A stretch of 64,000 nt of DNA from Moorena producens 3L (GCF_000211815.1 NZ_GL890967.1:1-64000); one strand, 5' to 3'. Shown: positions 46,458 to 56,100, counted from the first letter of the stretch. A program made the numbers and translations. The notes: generated from the sequence alone by a model not told the origin.

Positions 46458-47423
46458 ATGAAATTCAGCGTTGTCATCACGACTTATAATCGTCTAGATC
46501 TACTCAAGCGTGCAATTGAAAGCGCGCTTGCTCAGACGTTTCCCTGTGAAATTGTTATCGTTGACAACGGTTCGTCTGATGGGACTGAAGGTTATGTCCA
46601 AGAGCGCAGTGAAGCGTTGGCACGTGCTGGTGAGCATAGCTTGGTTTATCACCGAAATTCCGATAATATGGGCCACTCGAAAGCGGTAAATCAAGGGGTA
46701 GAGTTGGCAACTGGTGATTGGATCAAGCTGTTGGATGATGATGACTACTTAGCCAAGAACTGCATTGAAGAAATGGCTAATGCGATCGCATTACATCCGA
46801 AAGCAGTGATTTGCTCTTGCCAATCGGCTCAAGTAAATACCTTAGGAGTAGAACTAAGTATAACACGGCGAGTAGGTTCACCGCCAAGGTTATATATTGC
46901 CCAAGAAGACATTCATTATGGAATGCTTCTGGAAATGGTACCGTTTGGCACCCCAGCGCAAGTCGCTTTCTCCCGTGATGGGTTTCTCAGTTCCGGTGGT
47001 TGGGATTCTAGCTTAGATACCAACTTTGATGATATTGATTCCTGGATTAGAATCGCCCAGTTTGGGGATGCTATATTTATCAATAAGTGCCTAGCTTACC
47101 GGACGGTTTGGTCTGGTGCTTATAATCAAAAATTTTCGTTCCAGAAACGTCTGAAGACTCATATTTCGATTAAGCAAAAAATCTATGAACTAGTCAGTGA
47201 AAAATATCAAGGTAAACTCCCATTACTGTGGGAGCTGGGCGCTTATCTGAGATTACATTGGGGCTTAGTAGCTCTTAAACGAGGTAAGTTGATCAGTGCC
47301 GCTAAGTTATTGTTTCCTGAGTGTTTTTCACCGATTGCTTTCTCACCGATTGCTTGGAAGTTGCTGTTACTGAGAAAGACTCTAGGATACTCTCCAGAAT
47401 TATACCACCAGTTACCGCTTTAA
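46458..47423 (+). CDS. Family 2 glycosyltransferase
   Basis: 321-aa GT-A fold transferase. SVVITTYNRLDLLKRAIESA and VDNGSSDGT form the nucleotide-binding part, KLLDDDDYLAK the DXD metal site, and GWDSSLDTNFDDIDSWIRIA the acceptor-side motif. A C-terminal amphipathic/hydrophobic region (SPIAWKLLLLRKTL) may associate with membrane. ATG 46458 with GGAGG about 10 nt upstream. It stands alone between repeat blocks; sugar and acceptor unknown. Confidence 0.88.
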   Translation: MKFSVVITTYNRLDLLKRAIESALAQTFPCEIVIVDNGSSDGTEGYVQERSEALARAGEHSLVYHRNSDNMGHSKAVNQGVELATGDWIKLLDDDDYLAKNCIEEMANAIALHPKAVICSCQSAQVNTLGVELSITRRVGSPPRLYIAQEDIHYGMLLEMVPFGTPAQVAFSRDGFLSSGGWDSSLDTNFDDIDSWIRIAQFGDAIFINKCLAYRTVWSGAYNQKFSFQKRLKTHISIKQKIYELVSEKYQGKLPLLWELGAYLRLHWGLVALKRGKLISAAKLLFPECFSPIAFSPIAWKLLLLRKTLGYSPELYHQLPL

Positions 47424-47454
47424 TTGGCAACTTGAATCATGAGTTAATGGAAAA

Positions 47455-47630
47455 TTGGCTAGTAACCATTAACCATTAACCATTTTCCTTAACACAAAGT
47501 GATTAATTAGTCAACTAAAACTTAAAAATCGAAAATTGGCTAGTAACCAATTAGCTAGTAAGCAATTAGCTAATAACCAATTAACAATTACCAATTAACC
47601 CTTAACCATTAACAATTAACAATTTCAGTG
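47455..47630. repeat. TAACCAT/CCAATTA short repeats
   Basis: AACCATT heptamers (47465-47481), ACCAATTAGCTAGTAAGC-type units and further AACAATT/ACCAATT units occupy the space between the glycosyltransferase and the convergent PspA gene. Confidence 0.7.
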
Positions 47631-47661
47631 AAACCAAAGTGATTAACCGGATTTGATCTGA

Positions 47662-48429
47662 CTACAGATTATCAATTTGTTTGCGGAGGTCTTCCAACTC
47701 TTTGTCAACGGGTGAATCTGAGGAAGTCGATTTTTTCTCCTCTGGGGCTGGTAAAGCTCCTTGAGATACAGAACCACCAGCCAACTGAGCTTTCATCGTG
47801 GCCAACTCATCTTCAACATCATTGCCTTCCAAGAGTTTAAATTGACTTTCCAAGTCACTACCACCCAGCTCATGGGCAGCTTGAGAACGAGCCTCCATAT
47901 CCAAGACTTTCTGTTCCATACGCTCAAACGCTGCTACGGAGCCACTAGTATTGAGAGACCCCATGGTTTGTTGTAACTTTTCATTGGCCTTAGCCGCCTG
48001 AGCTCGTGCTTTGAGCATATTCTTTTTGGTCTTGGCTTCGGAAATTTTGCCTTCGAGAGCAACCAGATTACGCTTAAGATTATTGACCTGCTCAGTTTGC
48101 TGATCCAACTGAGTTTTCAGGGTACCAGCAGTATCAGAATTGCTCTTCTTACGCACCAGAGCCTCACGAGCCAGGTTTTCATCCCCTTTGGTCAGAGCCA
48201 GCTGAGCTCTTTTCTGCCAGTTGTTAGCTTCTGTTTGGTTTTTGTTGTATTGCTGCTCTGTGCGTTTTTGTTCAGCAATTGACCTGGCAACTGCTTGACG
48301 CAATTGAACCAGATCCTCTTGCATATCAACAATAGCTTGATCAAGAATCTTTTCTGGATCCTCAGCCTTGCTGACTATATCGTTCAGATTAGCTCTAACC
48401 ACTCTGCTAAGGCGATCAAATAATCCCAT
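47662..48429 (-). CDS. PspA/IM30 (Vipp1) family protein, paralog 1
   Basis: 255 aa, almost wholly alpha-helical coiled coil. The start MGLFDRLSRVVRANLNDIVS is the amphipathic membrane-binding helix, followed by EDPEKILDQAIVDMQEDLVQ. These ESCRT-III-like proteins form rings or rods at the cytoplasmic and thylakoid membranes. A Gly/Ser-rich, charged C-terminal extension (about 215-255) is compatible with Vipp1 rather than PspA. A second paralog lies 560 bp upstream on the same strand. Which of the two is the thylakoid Vipp1 cannot be decided by eye. Confidence 0.92.
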   Translation of the reverse strand: MGLFDRLSRVVRANLNDIVSKAEDPEKILDQAIVDMQEDLVQLRQAVARSIAEQKRTEQQYNKNQTEANNWQKRAQLALTKGDENLAREALVRKKSNSDTAGTLKTQLDQQTEQVNNLKRNLVALEGKISEAKTKKNMLKARAQAAKANEKLQQTMGSLNTSGSVAAFERMEQKVLDMEARSQAAHELGGSDLESQFKLLEGNDVEDELATMKAQLAGGSVSQGALPAPEEKKSTSSDSPVDKELEDLRKQIDNL

Positions 48430-48511
48430 AACGCTGTTTATCCTCTAGGAATGTACAAAGTAGGTATAAAACTGGCTTGCTGGTGCGTAAGCCTAGTTAA
48501 GTTGTCTTGAG

Positions 48512-48775
48512 TTAAGTTGTCTTGAGGGACAAGCAATTGTTGCTGTCCCATCTCAAGTCTGATTGGGTAACTGAAAAATTTGCGGGCTTGACCCATACCC
48601 TAGCCATTAAGACAGGGAGCCTTTCATCCAGTTTAAAAACTTCTTGGGAAAAAGTGCTAGACAACAAGCTAAGGTTTGAACTTTCTGGCGGCTGAACCAT
48701 GGGGGATTGATCGGGATTGCTGTTCGAGGGGTTAAAAACTGGTTTCCACAGGCGCTTATGATATAATAGTGCCAT
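48512..48775 (-). CDS. Unrecognised 87-aa frame, possibly a decayed thioredoxin-like gene
   Basis: Lies between the two PspA paralogs on their strand. Residues 33-56 (LSLLSSTFSQEVFKLDERLP then VLM) resemble the start of thioredoxin folds (TFxQEVLxSxxPVLV), but the WCGPC active site that should follow is missing and the tail is unrelated. It may be a frameshifted relic, a small real protein or chance. 48776-48990 shows nothing. Confidence 0.3.
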   Translation of the reverse strand: MALLYHKRLWKPVFNPSNSNPDQSPMVQPPESSNLSLLSSTFSQEVFKLDERLPVLMARVWVKPANFSVTQSDLRWDSNNCLSLKTT

Positions 48776-48990
48776 CTTCAGCAGAAAACGTCCTTGTCTT
48801 ATTCTACCTATTCCCTTTCCGAGTATTGAGAAAGAAGGTCGAGAAGGTGCGGTTTGCGTATATAGTAACCCCTTGGGTCAAGGCTCTAAGGTGTTTTGAT
48901 ACAACTTTCTCAAGGTGCAATTGAGGTGACCATGGGGAAACTACTTACTTTTTCCGGCTATTTATCCAATTTTTCCGGATTTTTCGGTTA

Positions 48991-49686
48991 TTATGTCTGA
49001 GTTGAGGGTAATTGAGGAGTTTCGGTTCCTTTAATCAGATTAGCCTTCATGGCGGCTAACTCAGCTTCCACATCATAGTTACCTTCGAGAGCAGCAAATT
49101 TTTTATCCAGTTGATTGCCGCCTAATTCAGCCATTGCCTCAGACCGGGCTTCAAGCTGCATTACCTTTTCTTCCATCTGTTCAAAAGCGCTCAAGGCACT
49201 ACTGTTACCCACATTACCCAGCATCTCATTAATTTTCATGGATGCCTTAGCTGATTGAGCCCGAGCAATATACAAGTTCTTTTTAGTTTTGGCCTCTGAG
49301 ATTTTCGGCTCTAGGGTACGGAGATCTTCCTTAAGCTTGGAAACAAGCTCAGCTTGCTGGGAAAGCTGAGCTTTCATGGTTGTGACAGTCTGTTGATGAG
49401 ATTTCCGCCGTGTCAGGGCATCCCGTGCCAACTGGTCGTCTCCTGCTGACAAGGCTAACTGAGCGCGACGGTACCATTGCTCAGCAGCGGCTTGAGCCTG
49501 GGAGGCTTGTCGTTCCGTGCGTTTTTGGGTAGCGATCGCTTGAGCTACAGCCTGCCGCATTTGAATCAAATCCTGCTGCATATCATCGACAGCCTGTTCC
49601 AGGATTTTCTCAGGATCTTCAGCTTGGCTAATCAGACTATTAAGGCTAGCGCGAATTATTCTAAACATACGATCTAATAATCCCAT
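48991..49686 (-). CDS. PspA/IM30 (Vipp1) family protein, paralog 2
   Basis: 231 aa from the ATG at 49686, giving the conserved MGLLDRMFRIIRASLNSLIS amphipathic helix and EDPEKILEQAVDDMQQDLIQ; an in-frame upstream ATG (49767) would bury this helix. Coiled coil throughout, ending shortly after the conserved YDVEAELAAMKANL. It lacks the long C-terminal tail of paralog 1. It lies 86 bp downstream of the SPOR gene and is probably co-transcribed with it. Membrane maintenance role by family. Confidence 0.92.
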   Translation of the reverse strand: MGLLDRMFRIIRASLNSLISQAEDPEKILEQAVDDMQQDLIQMRQAVAQAIATQKRTERQASQAQAAAEQWYRRAQLALSAGDDQLARDALTRRKSHQQTVTTMKAQLSQQAELVSKLKEDLRTLEPKISEAKTKKNLYIARAQSAKASMKINEMLGNVGNSSALSAFEQMEEKVMQLEARSEAMAELGGNQLDKKFAALEGNYDVEAELAAMKANLIKGTETPQLPSTQT

Positions 49687-49772
49687 GGCAGCTTTCCATA
49701 CATGATCAGGGCTTAGGGAATGAAAACTGATGTCATTAAGATTGAACTTGACACTTGACAGTTTCAACTTAA

Positions 49773-51197
49773 CTAAGGATGATAAATCGAAGCAGAAATT
49801 CCCTGTTGCTGGAGTTTTCCGACCAAACCTTGTGCTTCATGTTCAAATTTGAAAGCTCCCATCTGAATCCGGGTACCTTGAGATAATTTGCGCACATAGG
49901 CATCAGCAACAATTGTCCTAGCTTGCTGTAGGGAACGTTTACCATCGTAGTTGATCAGCACATAGTAGAAAGGATCGCGAGCAGGTAAAGACTCCTCTAC
50001 CACTGTTCTTAGAGATGCGGCTTGATTCTGGAGTGTTTCAGAGATAGCTGGCTTAAGTAATCCTGACTGTACCCGTCTTTCTGGGGGTACTAAAGAGCCT
50101 GAGGTGGTTGGTAATGATGACAAGGGAACCTTTTGCAGTGGTTGAACAGAAGGCAAAAGTACTGAAGATAAGGAAGACCCTTTAGGAGGCATCGGTCTAG
50201 TTACCACCTTAGGAGCTGATTCAACCACCTTAGGTAAAGGAACATCTTTTGTATAAAAAGGTTTTTGCTGCGGTCCTGGAGTAGCTTCCACTTGAGAAAG
50301 GGTATGTAAGTTCAAGTCTACAAATTCCTCAGAAGCCAAATTAGGTCCACCCTGTAGGGGAGAATGGGGAATCGACTCAGTCTGTTGTGGTTTATGTGGT
50401 TTAATTTGCTGAGGGGTTTTGGAGATCTTGGGGATGATGAAGCTGATCAGCCGTGACAGATCCAGATTACTTAACACCGATGGATTGGAGAAGATATAGG
50501 GTAGGGTAGCGCTTAACAACAGCAAAAGTACCATGAAACCGACATTTAACGGAGTCAGCAGTTGGTAAGACACCTGCTTTTGGTTGTCAAATTCTTCTTC
50601 ATCTTCTGCCAGACTCTGTAGTAGTTTTTCTGATGATTCGAGATAATCTTCTGGCTGGGTTTGGTTAGCCCCTAACTTGATCAAACTACCTGAGTCTTCA
50701 GGCAATTTTTCAGGAGGGTTAAGTTGCTCCGTAGCCTCTTTCTGAATTCCTAGGCTAGCACTGTCACCATTATTATACTGGGATACAACTGGTGGCTGAG
50801 TAGGTTTCGGGGACTGTGATGAGAGGGAATCTAGGGATTCAGTCTCCTCAACCAATGGCTGTTGTGGTTGTTTCTGAGAAGTTGTCGCCTTGGTGGTTAG
50901 GTTTGGCAGTGCAATGGTTGATGGCTGGTTTAGTCGAGAGATGGTCTGGTTTGTCGGTGATGGTGAGGGTTTCTGTTTTACCTCACCGACAGAAATTAAC
51001 TCTAGGGGTTTACGGACCCGGTTACGACCAAGACCACGGTTAGTCATTACTGGGCGTCCTACTCTTCGACGTCGGTAGCGCGCTAATTCTTCCTCTAGTT
51101 GTACATCAAGGCTACTCAGAGCAGCTTGTAAAACTGAGTTGAGTTTGTAGTTACCGGTCGAGCTAGGGGAAGAATTAACTGAGGAGTTTTGGCTCAT
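49773..51197 (-). CDS. SPOR-domain single-pass membrane protein
   Basis: 474 aa. A cytoplasmic, Pro/Ser/Gln-rich N-terminus with a basic patch (RYRRRRVGRPVMTNRGLGRN) leads to one membrane helix near 225-243 (VGFMVLLLLLSATLPYIF), a long disordered Pro/Ser linker, and a C-terminal SPOR-like domain (about 400-474, RIQMGAFKFEHEAQGLVGKL). SPOR domains bind denuded peptidoglycan at division sites. Upstream of PspA paralog 2 on the same strand, suggesting an envelope function. Confidence 0.8.
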   Translation of the reverse strand: MSQNSSVNSSPSSTGNYKLNSVLQAALSSLDVQLEEELARYRRRRVGRPVMTNRGLGRNRVRKPLELISVGEVKQKPSPSPTNQTISRLNQPSTIALPNLTTKATTSQKQPQQPLVEETESLDSLSSQSPKPTQPPVVSQYNNGDSASLGIQKEATEQLNPPEKLPEDSGSLIKLGANQTQPEDYLESSEKLLQSLAEDEEEFDNQKQVSYQLLTPLNVGFMVLLLLLSATLPYIFSNPSVLSNLDLSRLISFIIPKISKTPQQIKPHKPQQTESIPHSPLQGGPNLASEEFVDLNLHTLSQVEATPGPQQKPFYTKDVPLPKVVESAPKVVTRPMPPKGSSLSSVLLPSVQPLQKVPLSSLPTTSGSLVPPERRVQSGLLKPAISETLQNQAASLRTVVEESLPARDPFYYVLINYDGKRSLQQARTIVADAYVRKLSQGTRIQMGAFKFEHEAQGLVGKLQQQGISASIYHP

Positions 51198-51568
51198 GGC
51201 GGACTCTATCGGTCGTTTGTGCTACAGAACAAGCAACAGGACTTAACGCTAGCCATTCTATCTTTAGGGTCACCCTACTAACTATAAGCTAGTTTTTGGC
51301 CAGTGTGACACAAGCTTCTAGCGTGGCAAAGGCTTCAACGCTGGGACGTAAGTCCTGAAGCAATCAAAACTATTGTCAAATTAACTAATTATAGCAATTC
51401 TCATAGCTATGAGGTACACAATTTCGGAATTTTAGGGAACAGCGGATCTGGGAACAGGGAACAGGTAAGAAACAATAAATAATAGGGATGCGCTGCATCA
51501 ATACAGGAAATCAAATTCAAAGAAGACTGTACCTCATTACTGCGATAAACGCTATCTAGTAAGGCGAT
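51198..51568. other. Divergent intergenic region
   Basis: Separates the minus-strand SPOR gene from the plus-strand DciA-like gene. It contains a short GGGAACA heptamer run near 51435-51465 and no gene. Promoters for both directions must lie here but cannot be assigned. Confidence 0.5.
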
Positions 51569-52192
51569 ATGCTTAAATCACTCAATCAGATCTTAGATAG
51601 GATTACAAATCAGCCCGAGTGGCAAGGTATACAACGCTTGTCATCCCTAATTAAGTGTTGGTCTGAAATAGTAGGAGTGAACATAGCTAATCATACCAGA
51701 CCCTATGCTATCTCTAGGGATATCTTATATGTGGCTACGTCTAGCTCTGTTTGGGCACAAGAACTAAAATTTCAGCGCCGGATGTTGTTGAAACGGCTTA
51801 ATGCTGGTTGGTCTGAGCCCCTAGTTGACATCCACTTTTCTCCGGCTCAGTGGCATAAAACACAAGTTTTGGGCAATGGCTATTCAAAATCTGAGTTGAC
51901 CCCAAACCATAGACATCCTAGCACCATCTTGCCAATGTCTTCATCACTGGTTTGTGAGCAGTTAGACCACACAGAAAACACAGAAAGTAGTCAAGCCACT
52001 GACAAAAGTACTGACACAACGAGTGACAAAACTCACATACCCCAAGCAGCGTTTAAACGTTGGGCAAAGATGATGCAGATGCGATCGCAAAATTTACCAC
52101 TTTGTCCTCAGTGTCAGTGTCCGACTCCACCAGGAGAACTCCACCGTTGGGATGTCTGTGGTCTTTGTGCTACTAAGCAATGGCAAATTTAG
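51569..52192 (+). CDS. DUF721/DciA-like protein with C-terminal zinc ribbon
   Basis: 207 aa. The N-terminal DUF721 domain (about 1-95, LNQILDRITNQPEWQGIQRL, CWSEIVGVNIANHTRP, ILYVATSSSVWAQELKF) is related to DciA, the ancestral bacterial helicase loader. A polar linker (110-165) leads to a zinc ribbon with Cys pairs CPQCQCPTPPGEL and CGLCATKQW. The N-terminal domain suggests nucleic-acid or helicase handling at replication; the ribbon is an addition seen in cyanobacterial forms. Confidence 0.85.
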   Translation: MLKSLNQILDRITNQPEWQGIQRLSSLIKCWSEIVGVNIANHTRPYAISRDILYVATSSSVWAQELKFQRRMLLKRLNAGWSEPLVDIHFSPAQWHKTQVLGNGYSKSELTPNHRHPSTILPMSSSLVCEQLDHTENTESSQATDKSTDTTSDKTHIPQAAFKRWAKMMQMRSQNLPLCPQCQCPTPPGELHRWDVCGLCATKQWQI

Positions 52193-52205
52193 AGCAAGGT
52201 TTTAG

Positions 52206-52345
52206 AAGGGAGTCGGGAGTCGGGAGTCGGGAGGTCGGGAGGTCGGGAGGTCGGGAGGTCGGGGGCATTCCTGTTCCCTATTGGCTCTTGGCTCTTGGCT
52301 CTTGCCTATTCCCAATTCCCTGTTCCGGGATCCGCTGTTCCCTTG
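52206..52345. repeat. GGGAGTC heptamers changing to GGGAGGTC octamers, then GGCTCTT
   Basis: Four GGGAGTC units are followed by four GGGAGGTC units (one-base unit growth), then CTTGGCT heptamers and CCCTGTT variants. 52346-52680 is AT-rich with no gene. Confidence 0.85.
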
Positions 52346-52680
52346 ATTTTTAGAACACTGAACTGATACTTTTTCATAAGTTAATCGGGCTAAATTCAGT
52401 ATCTAAATACACTTTTGGTGTGTTTTTTTGGTTGATCCCTATGGGTTTTTGGTATAAAGCAAGCCAATTCTTTCAGAAGCCATCTCTTTTTGTTACTTTT
52501 TGTAAAATAAAATGTATCTATTTGTAACAAACTTCTTAAGAAAATATTAAAGCTTCAGTGGCTAACGATATGGCTATAACCTAGGCTGGTCAACAGCTTG
52601 CTATCTATAAGAAGCTGAGGTAAGAGGTAGCAGAATGAAATGTGAAGAGGAGATAAAATTTTCCTGAACAAAGACTTATC

Positions 52681-52998
52681 ATGAAAACATTGAATTTACC
52701 TATATCTAGTTGCAGATTTTGCCAGTATTATCAGTCAGAAGGACGACGAGGGGGTATGTGTCAACAACTGGGGGTGCCTGTCAGAGCTAGCTGGAAAGCT
52801 TGTGCTTTTGCTGTGCCTACATTTTCTTCTTCTTCTTCTTCTTGGGAGACACTAGAACAGATGTGGCAAGATGAACAACTGATGCTCACAGAGGAGCTAT
52901 CGGTAACGTGCTCTGAAACATCCTCTGGGACAGACACGACCGTTCAAGGTGAGACCATCACCTCTAAAAGTTCGTCAACAGATATCATGCTGGTGTAA
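52681..52998 (+). CDS. Conserved cyanobacterial Cys-motif protein
   Basis: 105 aa. The N-terminal 45 residues (SCRFCQYYQSEGRRGGMCQQ, LGVPVRASWKACAFAVP) form a conserved cyanobacterial motif with four Cys (CxxC...C...C), probably a metal-binding or redox site. A Ser run (TTC repeats at about 52823-52845) and an acidic Ser/Thr tail follow. Family function unknown to me. Monocistronic. Confidence 0.75.
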   Translation: MKTLNLPISSCRFCQYYQSEGRRGGMCQQLGVPVRASWKACAFAVPTFSSSSSSWETLEQMWQDEQLMLTEELSVTCSETSSGTDTTVQGETITSKSSSTDIMLV

Positions 52999-53220
52999 AT
53001 TGTTGAAGTAAATTGTTCGTATTATCAGCAATATCAGCAGTAACTTACTAGTGACTTTACCCTTAATACAATCAATAATTCAAATAAAAAAATTTCACAA
53101 AAACCAGTTTAAACCAAATCTTCTAGTTCTAGTAGTTACCTGCTTACAGGTGTCAGCTGAAAAAGCCAAATAATTTCATAAAAATCGGCACCTGATATCT
53201 GCTATTAAAATAGCTTTACT

Positions 53221-53252
53221 CGCACTTTGATTCAAAATAAGGTGCGTTTTTT
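53221..53252 (+). terminator. Rho-independent terminator
   Basis: CGCAC at 53221-53225 pairs with GTGCG at 53242-53246, followed by six Ts. It lies 220 bp after the Cys-motif gene and would end that transcript. Confidence 0.55.
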
Positions 53253-53289
53253 ATTGATAATCAGATCTTGCACTAAGTTTAAAATTAAC

Positions 53290-53648
53290 CATGTAAAGGT
53301 AGGGAACAGGGAAGGGGGAACAGGGAACAGTGATATAAGCATATGCGCTACGCGCACCCTACTTGAGGTGCTATCAGCCATCAGCCGTCAGCCGTGAGCT
53401 AAAAGCCCACGCTACTTGAGGTGCCGTCAGCTATCATGCTTAAAATAAACCTCGTTCGTGTAGCGTGCGCCGTTCGCGTAGCGTGCGCCAAGGCACAATA
53501 TTAAGAATTAAATTCGCCACGGGTCGCACCTAATAGTTCGAGATTAATCAGAATTGAAAGTCTGGGGATTTGCCCATAAGCTGACTGCTGATAGCTGACG
53601 GCACCTCAAGTAGCGTGCGCGTAGCGCATATGCTTACACTGCTATAAT
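53290..53648. repeat. Mosaic of palindromic and heptamer repeats downstream of menB
   Basis: GGGAACA heptamers (53300-53330), CGCTACGCGCACCCTACTTG, two successive TTCGCGTAGCGTGCGCC copies (about 53455-53490), and AATTCGCCACGGGTCGCACC (53513-53530), the segment also found inside the two MITEs and at 23630. No gene. Confidence 0.8.
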
Positions 53649-54482
53649 CTAAGGTAACCAAGGGTATTGACGAAAATCTGGTGGACGCTTTTCTAAGAAA
53701 GCTTGTTTACCTTCAGCTCCTTCTTCTGTCATGTAATAGAGTAACGTAGCATTACCAGCTAGCTCTTGTAGACCAGCTTGACCGTCGCAATCCGCGTTAA
53801 AGGCAGCTTTCAAGCAACGAATGGCAATAGGACTTTTTGCCAAAATTTCCTTTGCCCACTGTAGCCCTTCTGCTTCCAACTTCTCCACTGGAACGACACA
53901 GTTAACTAAACCCATTTCTAGGGCTTGAGATGCGGTGTATTGACGACAGAGAAACCAAATTTCTCGGGCCTTTTTTTGACCAACAATTCGGGCAAGATAG
54001 CTAGCGCCAAACCCACCATCAAAACTACCGACTTTCGGGCCAGTTTGACCAAAGATAGCATTATCAGCAGCAATAGTTAGGTCACAAATCACATGTAGGA
54101 CATGACCACCACCAATAGCATATCCAGCAACTAGGGCAATCACTACTTTGGGCATGGAACGAATCAGGCGTTGTAAATCTAATACGTTTAAGCGAGGAAC
54201 GCCATCTTCTCCAATATATCCAGCCTGACCTCGTACACTTTGGTCACCACCAGCACAAAAGGCGTATTTGCCATCGGTGTGGGGACCAGCACCAGTTAAT
54301 AAAACAACACCAATACTGTGATCTTCGCGGGCATCACAGAAAGCATCATAAAGTTCAAAGACGGTTTTGGGACGAAAGGCGTTGCGTTTGTGGGGACGAT
54401 TGATGGTAATTTTAGCAATACCGTCGGTTTTGTGGTATAGAATGTCTTCGTAAGTTTTGGCAGTTTGCCAATCAATTTGCAT
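53649..54482 (-). CDS. menB: 1,4-dihydroxy-2-naphthoyl-CoA synthase
   Basis: 277 aa from the ATG at 54482 ([20 protein letters not shown]). MenB, of the crotonase fold, closes the naphthalene ring in phylloquinone biosynthesis; phylloquinone is the A1 acceptor of photosystem I. Signatures are [31 protein letters not shown] (oxyanion hole), [20 protein letters not shown] and [16 protein letters not shown]. The closing [16 protein letters not shown] is characteristic. Divergent from the next glycosyltransferase. Confidence 0.95.
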   Translation of the reverse strand: MQIDWQTAKTYEDILYHKTDGIAKITINRPHKRNAFRPKTVFELYDAFCDAREDHSIGVVLLTGAGPHTDGKYAFCAGGDQSVRGQAGYIGEDGVPRLNVLDLQRLIRSMPKVVIALVAGYAIGGGHVLHVICDLTIAADNAIFGQTGPKVGSFDGGFGASYLARIVGQKKAREIWFLCRQYTASQALEMGLVNCVVPVEKLEAEGLQWAKEILAKSPIAIRCLKAAFNADCDGQAGLQELAGNATLLYYMTEEGAEGKQAFLEKRPPDFRQYPWLP

Positions 54483-54545
54483 AACCTTTTCCATGGGTGC
54501 GATCGCTGTTTAAGTTCACAATCATATCAAATTAAAAACGTTACC

Positions 54546-55487
54546 TTGTTTCTAAGCATTGTCATTCCCACTTACAATCGCTTACCGATTCTCAAAAAGT
54601 GCCTAATCGCATTAGAACATCAGCAACTCAGGCAAGATAAAGATCGCCAGGTCTTGGATTATGAAGTTGTCTTAGTAGATGATGGCTCAACGGATGGCAC
54701 TTTAGATTGGTTGACAGCACACGGGGATCAGTTTCCCCATGTACGCTCATTTGCTCAAAACCATGCTGGACCGGCTGCAGCCAGGAATCTAGGGGTGAAG
54801 CAGGCGCTTGGTGAAATAATTATCTTTATTGATAGTGATTTAGTAGTTACTGAGCATTTCCTCCAGTCTCATGCTGATGCTTTGGTACAGGCACAGCAGC
54901 GTCTGGGATGCGATCGCTTATTTACCTACGGTTGGGTGATCAATACCTGTAATTTCGACGACCCTACCAGCGAACCCTATAAAATTACTGATTTCTCTGC
55001 TGCCTATTTTGCGACGGGGAATGTTGCGATCGCACGCAAATGGCTCTTAGAAGCTGGACTGTTTGATACCCGCTTCCAACTTTATGGCTGGGAAGACTTA
55101 GAACTGGGTGTCCGACTAAAACAGCTGGGCTTAAAACTGATTAAATGTCCCGAAGCGGTAGGTTATCATTGGCATCCTCCCTTTAGCCTCGACCAAATTC
55201 CCCGGATGATTGACCGGGAAATTCAACGGGGGCGTATGGGTGTATTGTTCTACCGGAAGCACCCTACCTGGGAAGTCAGGATGATGATTCAGATGACCTG
55301 GCTACACCGATTACTCTGGGGGATTCTGTCTTTAGGTGGACGACTCAACGAACGCACTATGGCTCCCTTTTTACAATGGCTAATTGACCGAGGTAAATCC
55401 CAGCTAGCTTTAGAAATTGCCCGAATTTTCCTTAACTGGTATAACGTCCAAGGTGTTTATGCTGCTGAGCGGGATATGGAAGGTTGA
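54546..55487 (+). CDS. Family 2 glycosyltransferase
   Basis: About 313 aa if started at TTG 54546 (LFLSIVIPTYNRLPILKKCL). A longer in-frame start at 54465 lies inside menB and is unlikely. The GT-A motifs are VVLVDDGSTDGTLDW, the DXD-like IIFIDSDLVV, and a galactosyltransferase-type C-terminal block YGWEDLELGVRLKQLGLKL. A C-terminal hydrophobic segment (TWLHRLLWGILSLGG) may be membrane-associated. Acceptor unknown. GGTTGAA repeats begin at its stop codon. Confidence 0.85.
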   Translation: MFLSIVIPTYNRLPILKKCLIALEHQQLRQDKDRQVLDYEVVLVDDGSTDGTLDWLTAHGDQFPHVRSFAQNHAGPAAARNLGVKQALGEIIIFIDSDLVVTEHFLQSHADALVQAQQRLGCDRLFTYGWVINTCNFDDPTSEPYKITDFSAAYFATGNVAIARKWLLEAGLFDTRFQLYGWEDLELGVRLKQLGLKLIKCPEAVGYHWHPPFSLDQIPRMIDREIQRGRMGVLFYRKHPTWEVRMMIQMTWLHRLLWGILSLGGRLNERTMAPFLQWLIDRGKSQLALEIARIFLNWYNVQGVYAAERDMEG

Positions 55488-55700
55488 AGGTTTAAGGTTG
55501 AAGGTTAGATGTTGAAGGTTGAAGGTTTAAATTTTAATGTTAAAAGTTGAAGGTTGAACGCGATCGCGTGGCCTTTTGGCCAAGGTTGAAAGTCAAGAAA
55601 ATAGTTAAGCTGATTTGCATTTAAATTCGTTATTTCCCGTTCCCTGTTCCCTGTTCCCTGTTCCCTGTTCCCTGTTCCCTCTTCCCTGTTCCCTAAAATA
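55480..55700. repeat. GGTTGAA repeats, HIP1/GGCC palindrome and TGTTCCC heptamers
   Basis: 55484-55590 is GGTTGAA/GGTTTAA units with GCGATCGCGTGGCCTTTTGGCC embedded in two overlapping parts. 55635-55695 is eight CCCTGTT heptamers. No gene; both strands' small frames translate the repeat. Confidence 0.88.
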
Positions 55701-55708
55701 TTTAGTGA

Positions 55709-56086
55709 TTACTGGAAAGAGAAAGCTGCGATCGCTAAACAACCCCATCCCAAGATCAACGCTGCACCACCTAATGGTGCGATCGCTCCTAGCCACTTGA
55801 TCCCGGTTAAACTCAGGGCGTACAAACTGCCAGAAAAAATGGCAATTCCAGCGATAAAAGCTGAGCCAGCTACGGTAAGGGAGGTTTGTGCTACTTCTGA
55901 ACGGCTCAACAACAAGGCTACCAACATTAGCGCTAGAGCATGGTACATTTGATAGCGAGCACCAGTCTGAAAAATTTCCAATGCTCGTTCGGTCAGTTTC
56001 TCTTTCAAAGCGTGGCTAGCAAAGGCTCCAGCTGCTACTGATAATCCTCCTAAAATCGATGCGATCGCTAAAAAAATCCGAGTCAT
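55709..56086 (-). CDS. DUF423 family membrane protein
   Basis: 125 aa, four hydrophobic helices. The DUF423 pattern is clear: GGLSVAAGAFASHALKEKL, FQTGARYQMYHALALMLVAL and GSLYALSLTGIKWLGAIAPL GGAALILGW (split here). Small inner-membrane protein of unknown function, found across bacteria. The ATG at 56086 is preferred to 56089. It lies 14 bp after the next minus-strand gene, so they may be co-transcribed. Confidence 0.9.
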   Translation of the reverse strand: MTRIFLAIASILGGLSVAAGAFASHALKEKLTERALEIFQTGARYQMYHALALMLVALLLSRSEVAQTSLTVAGSAFIAGIAIFSGSLYALSLTGIKWLGAIAPLGGAALILGWGCLAIAAFSFQ

Positions 56087-56100
56087 CAATTTTGTCCTTA

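Noticed and set aside
46500..46694. 64-aa antisense frame in the glycosyltransferase
   Set aside because: Shadow frame without start signal; the sense frame has all GT2 motifs.
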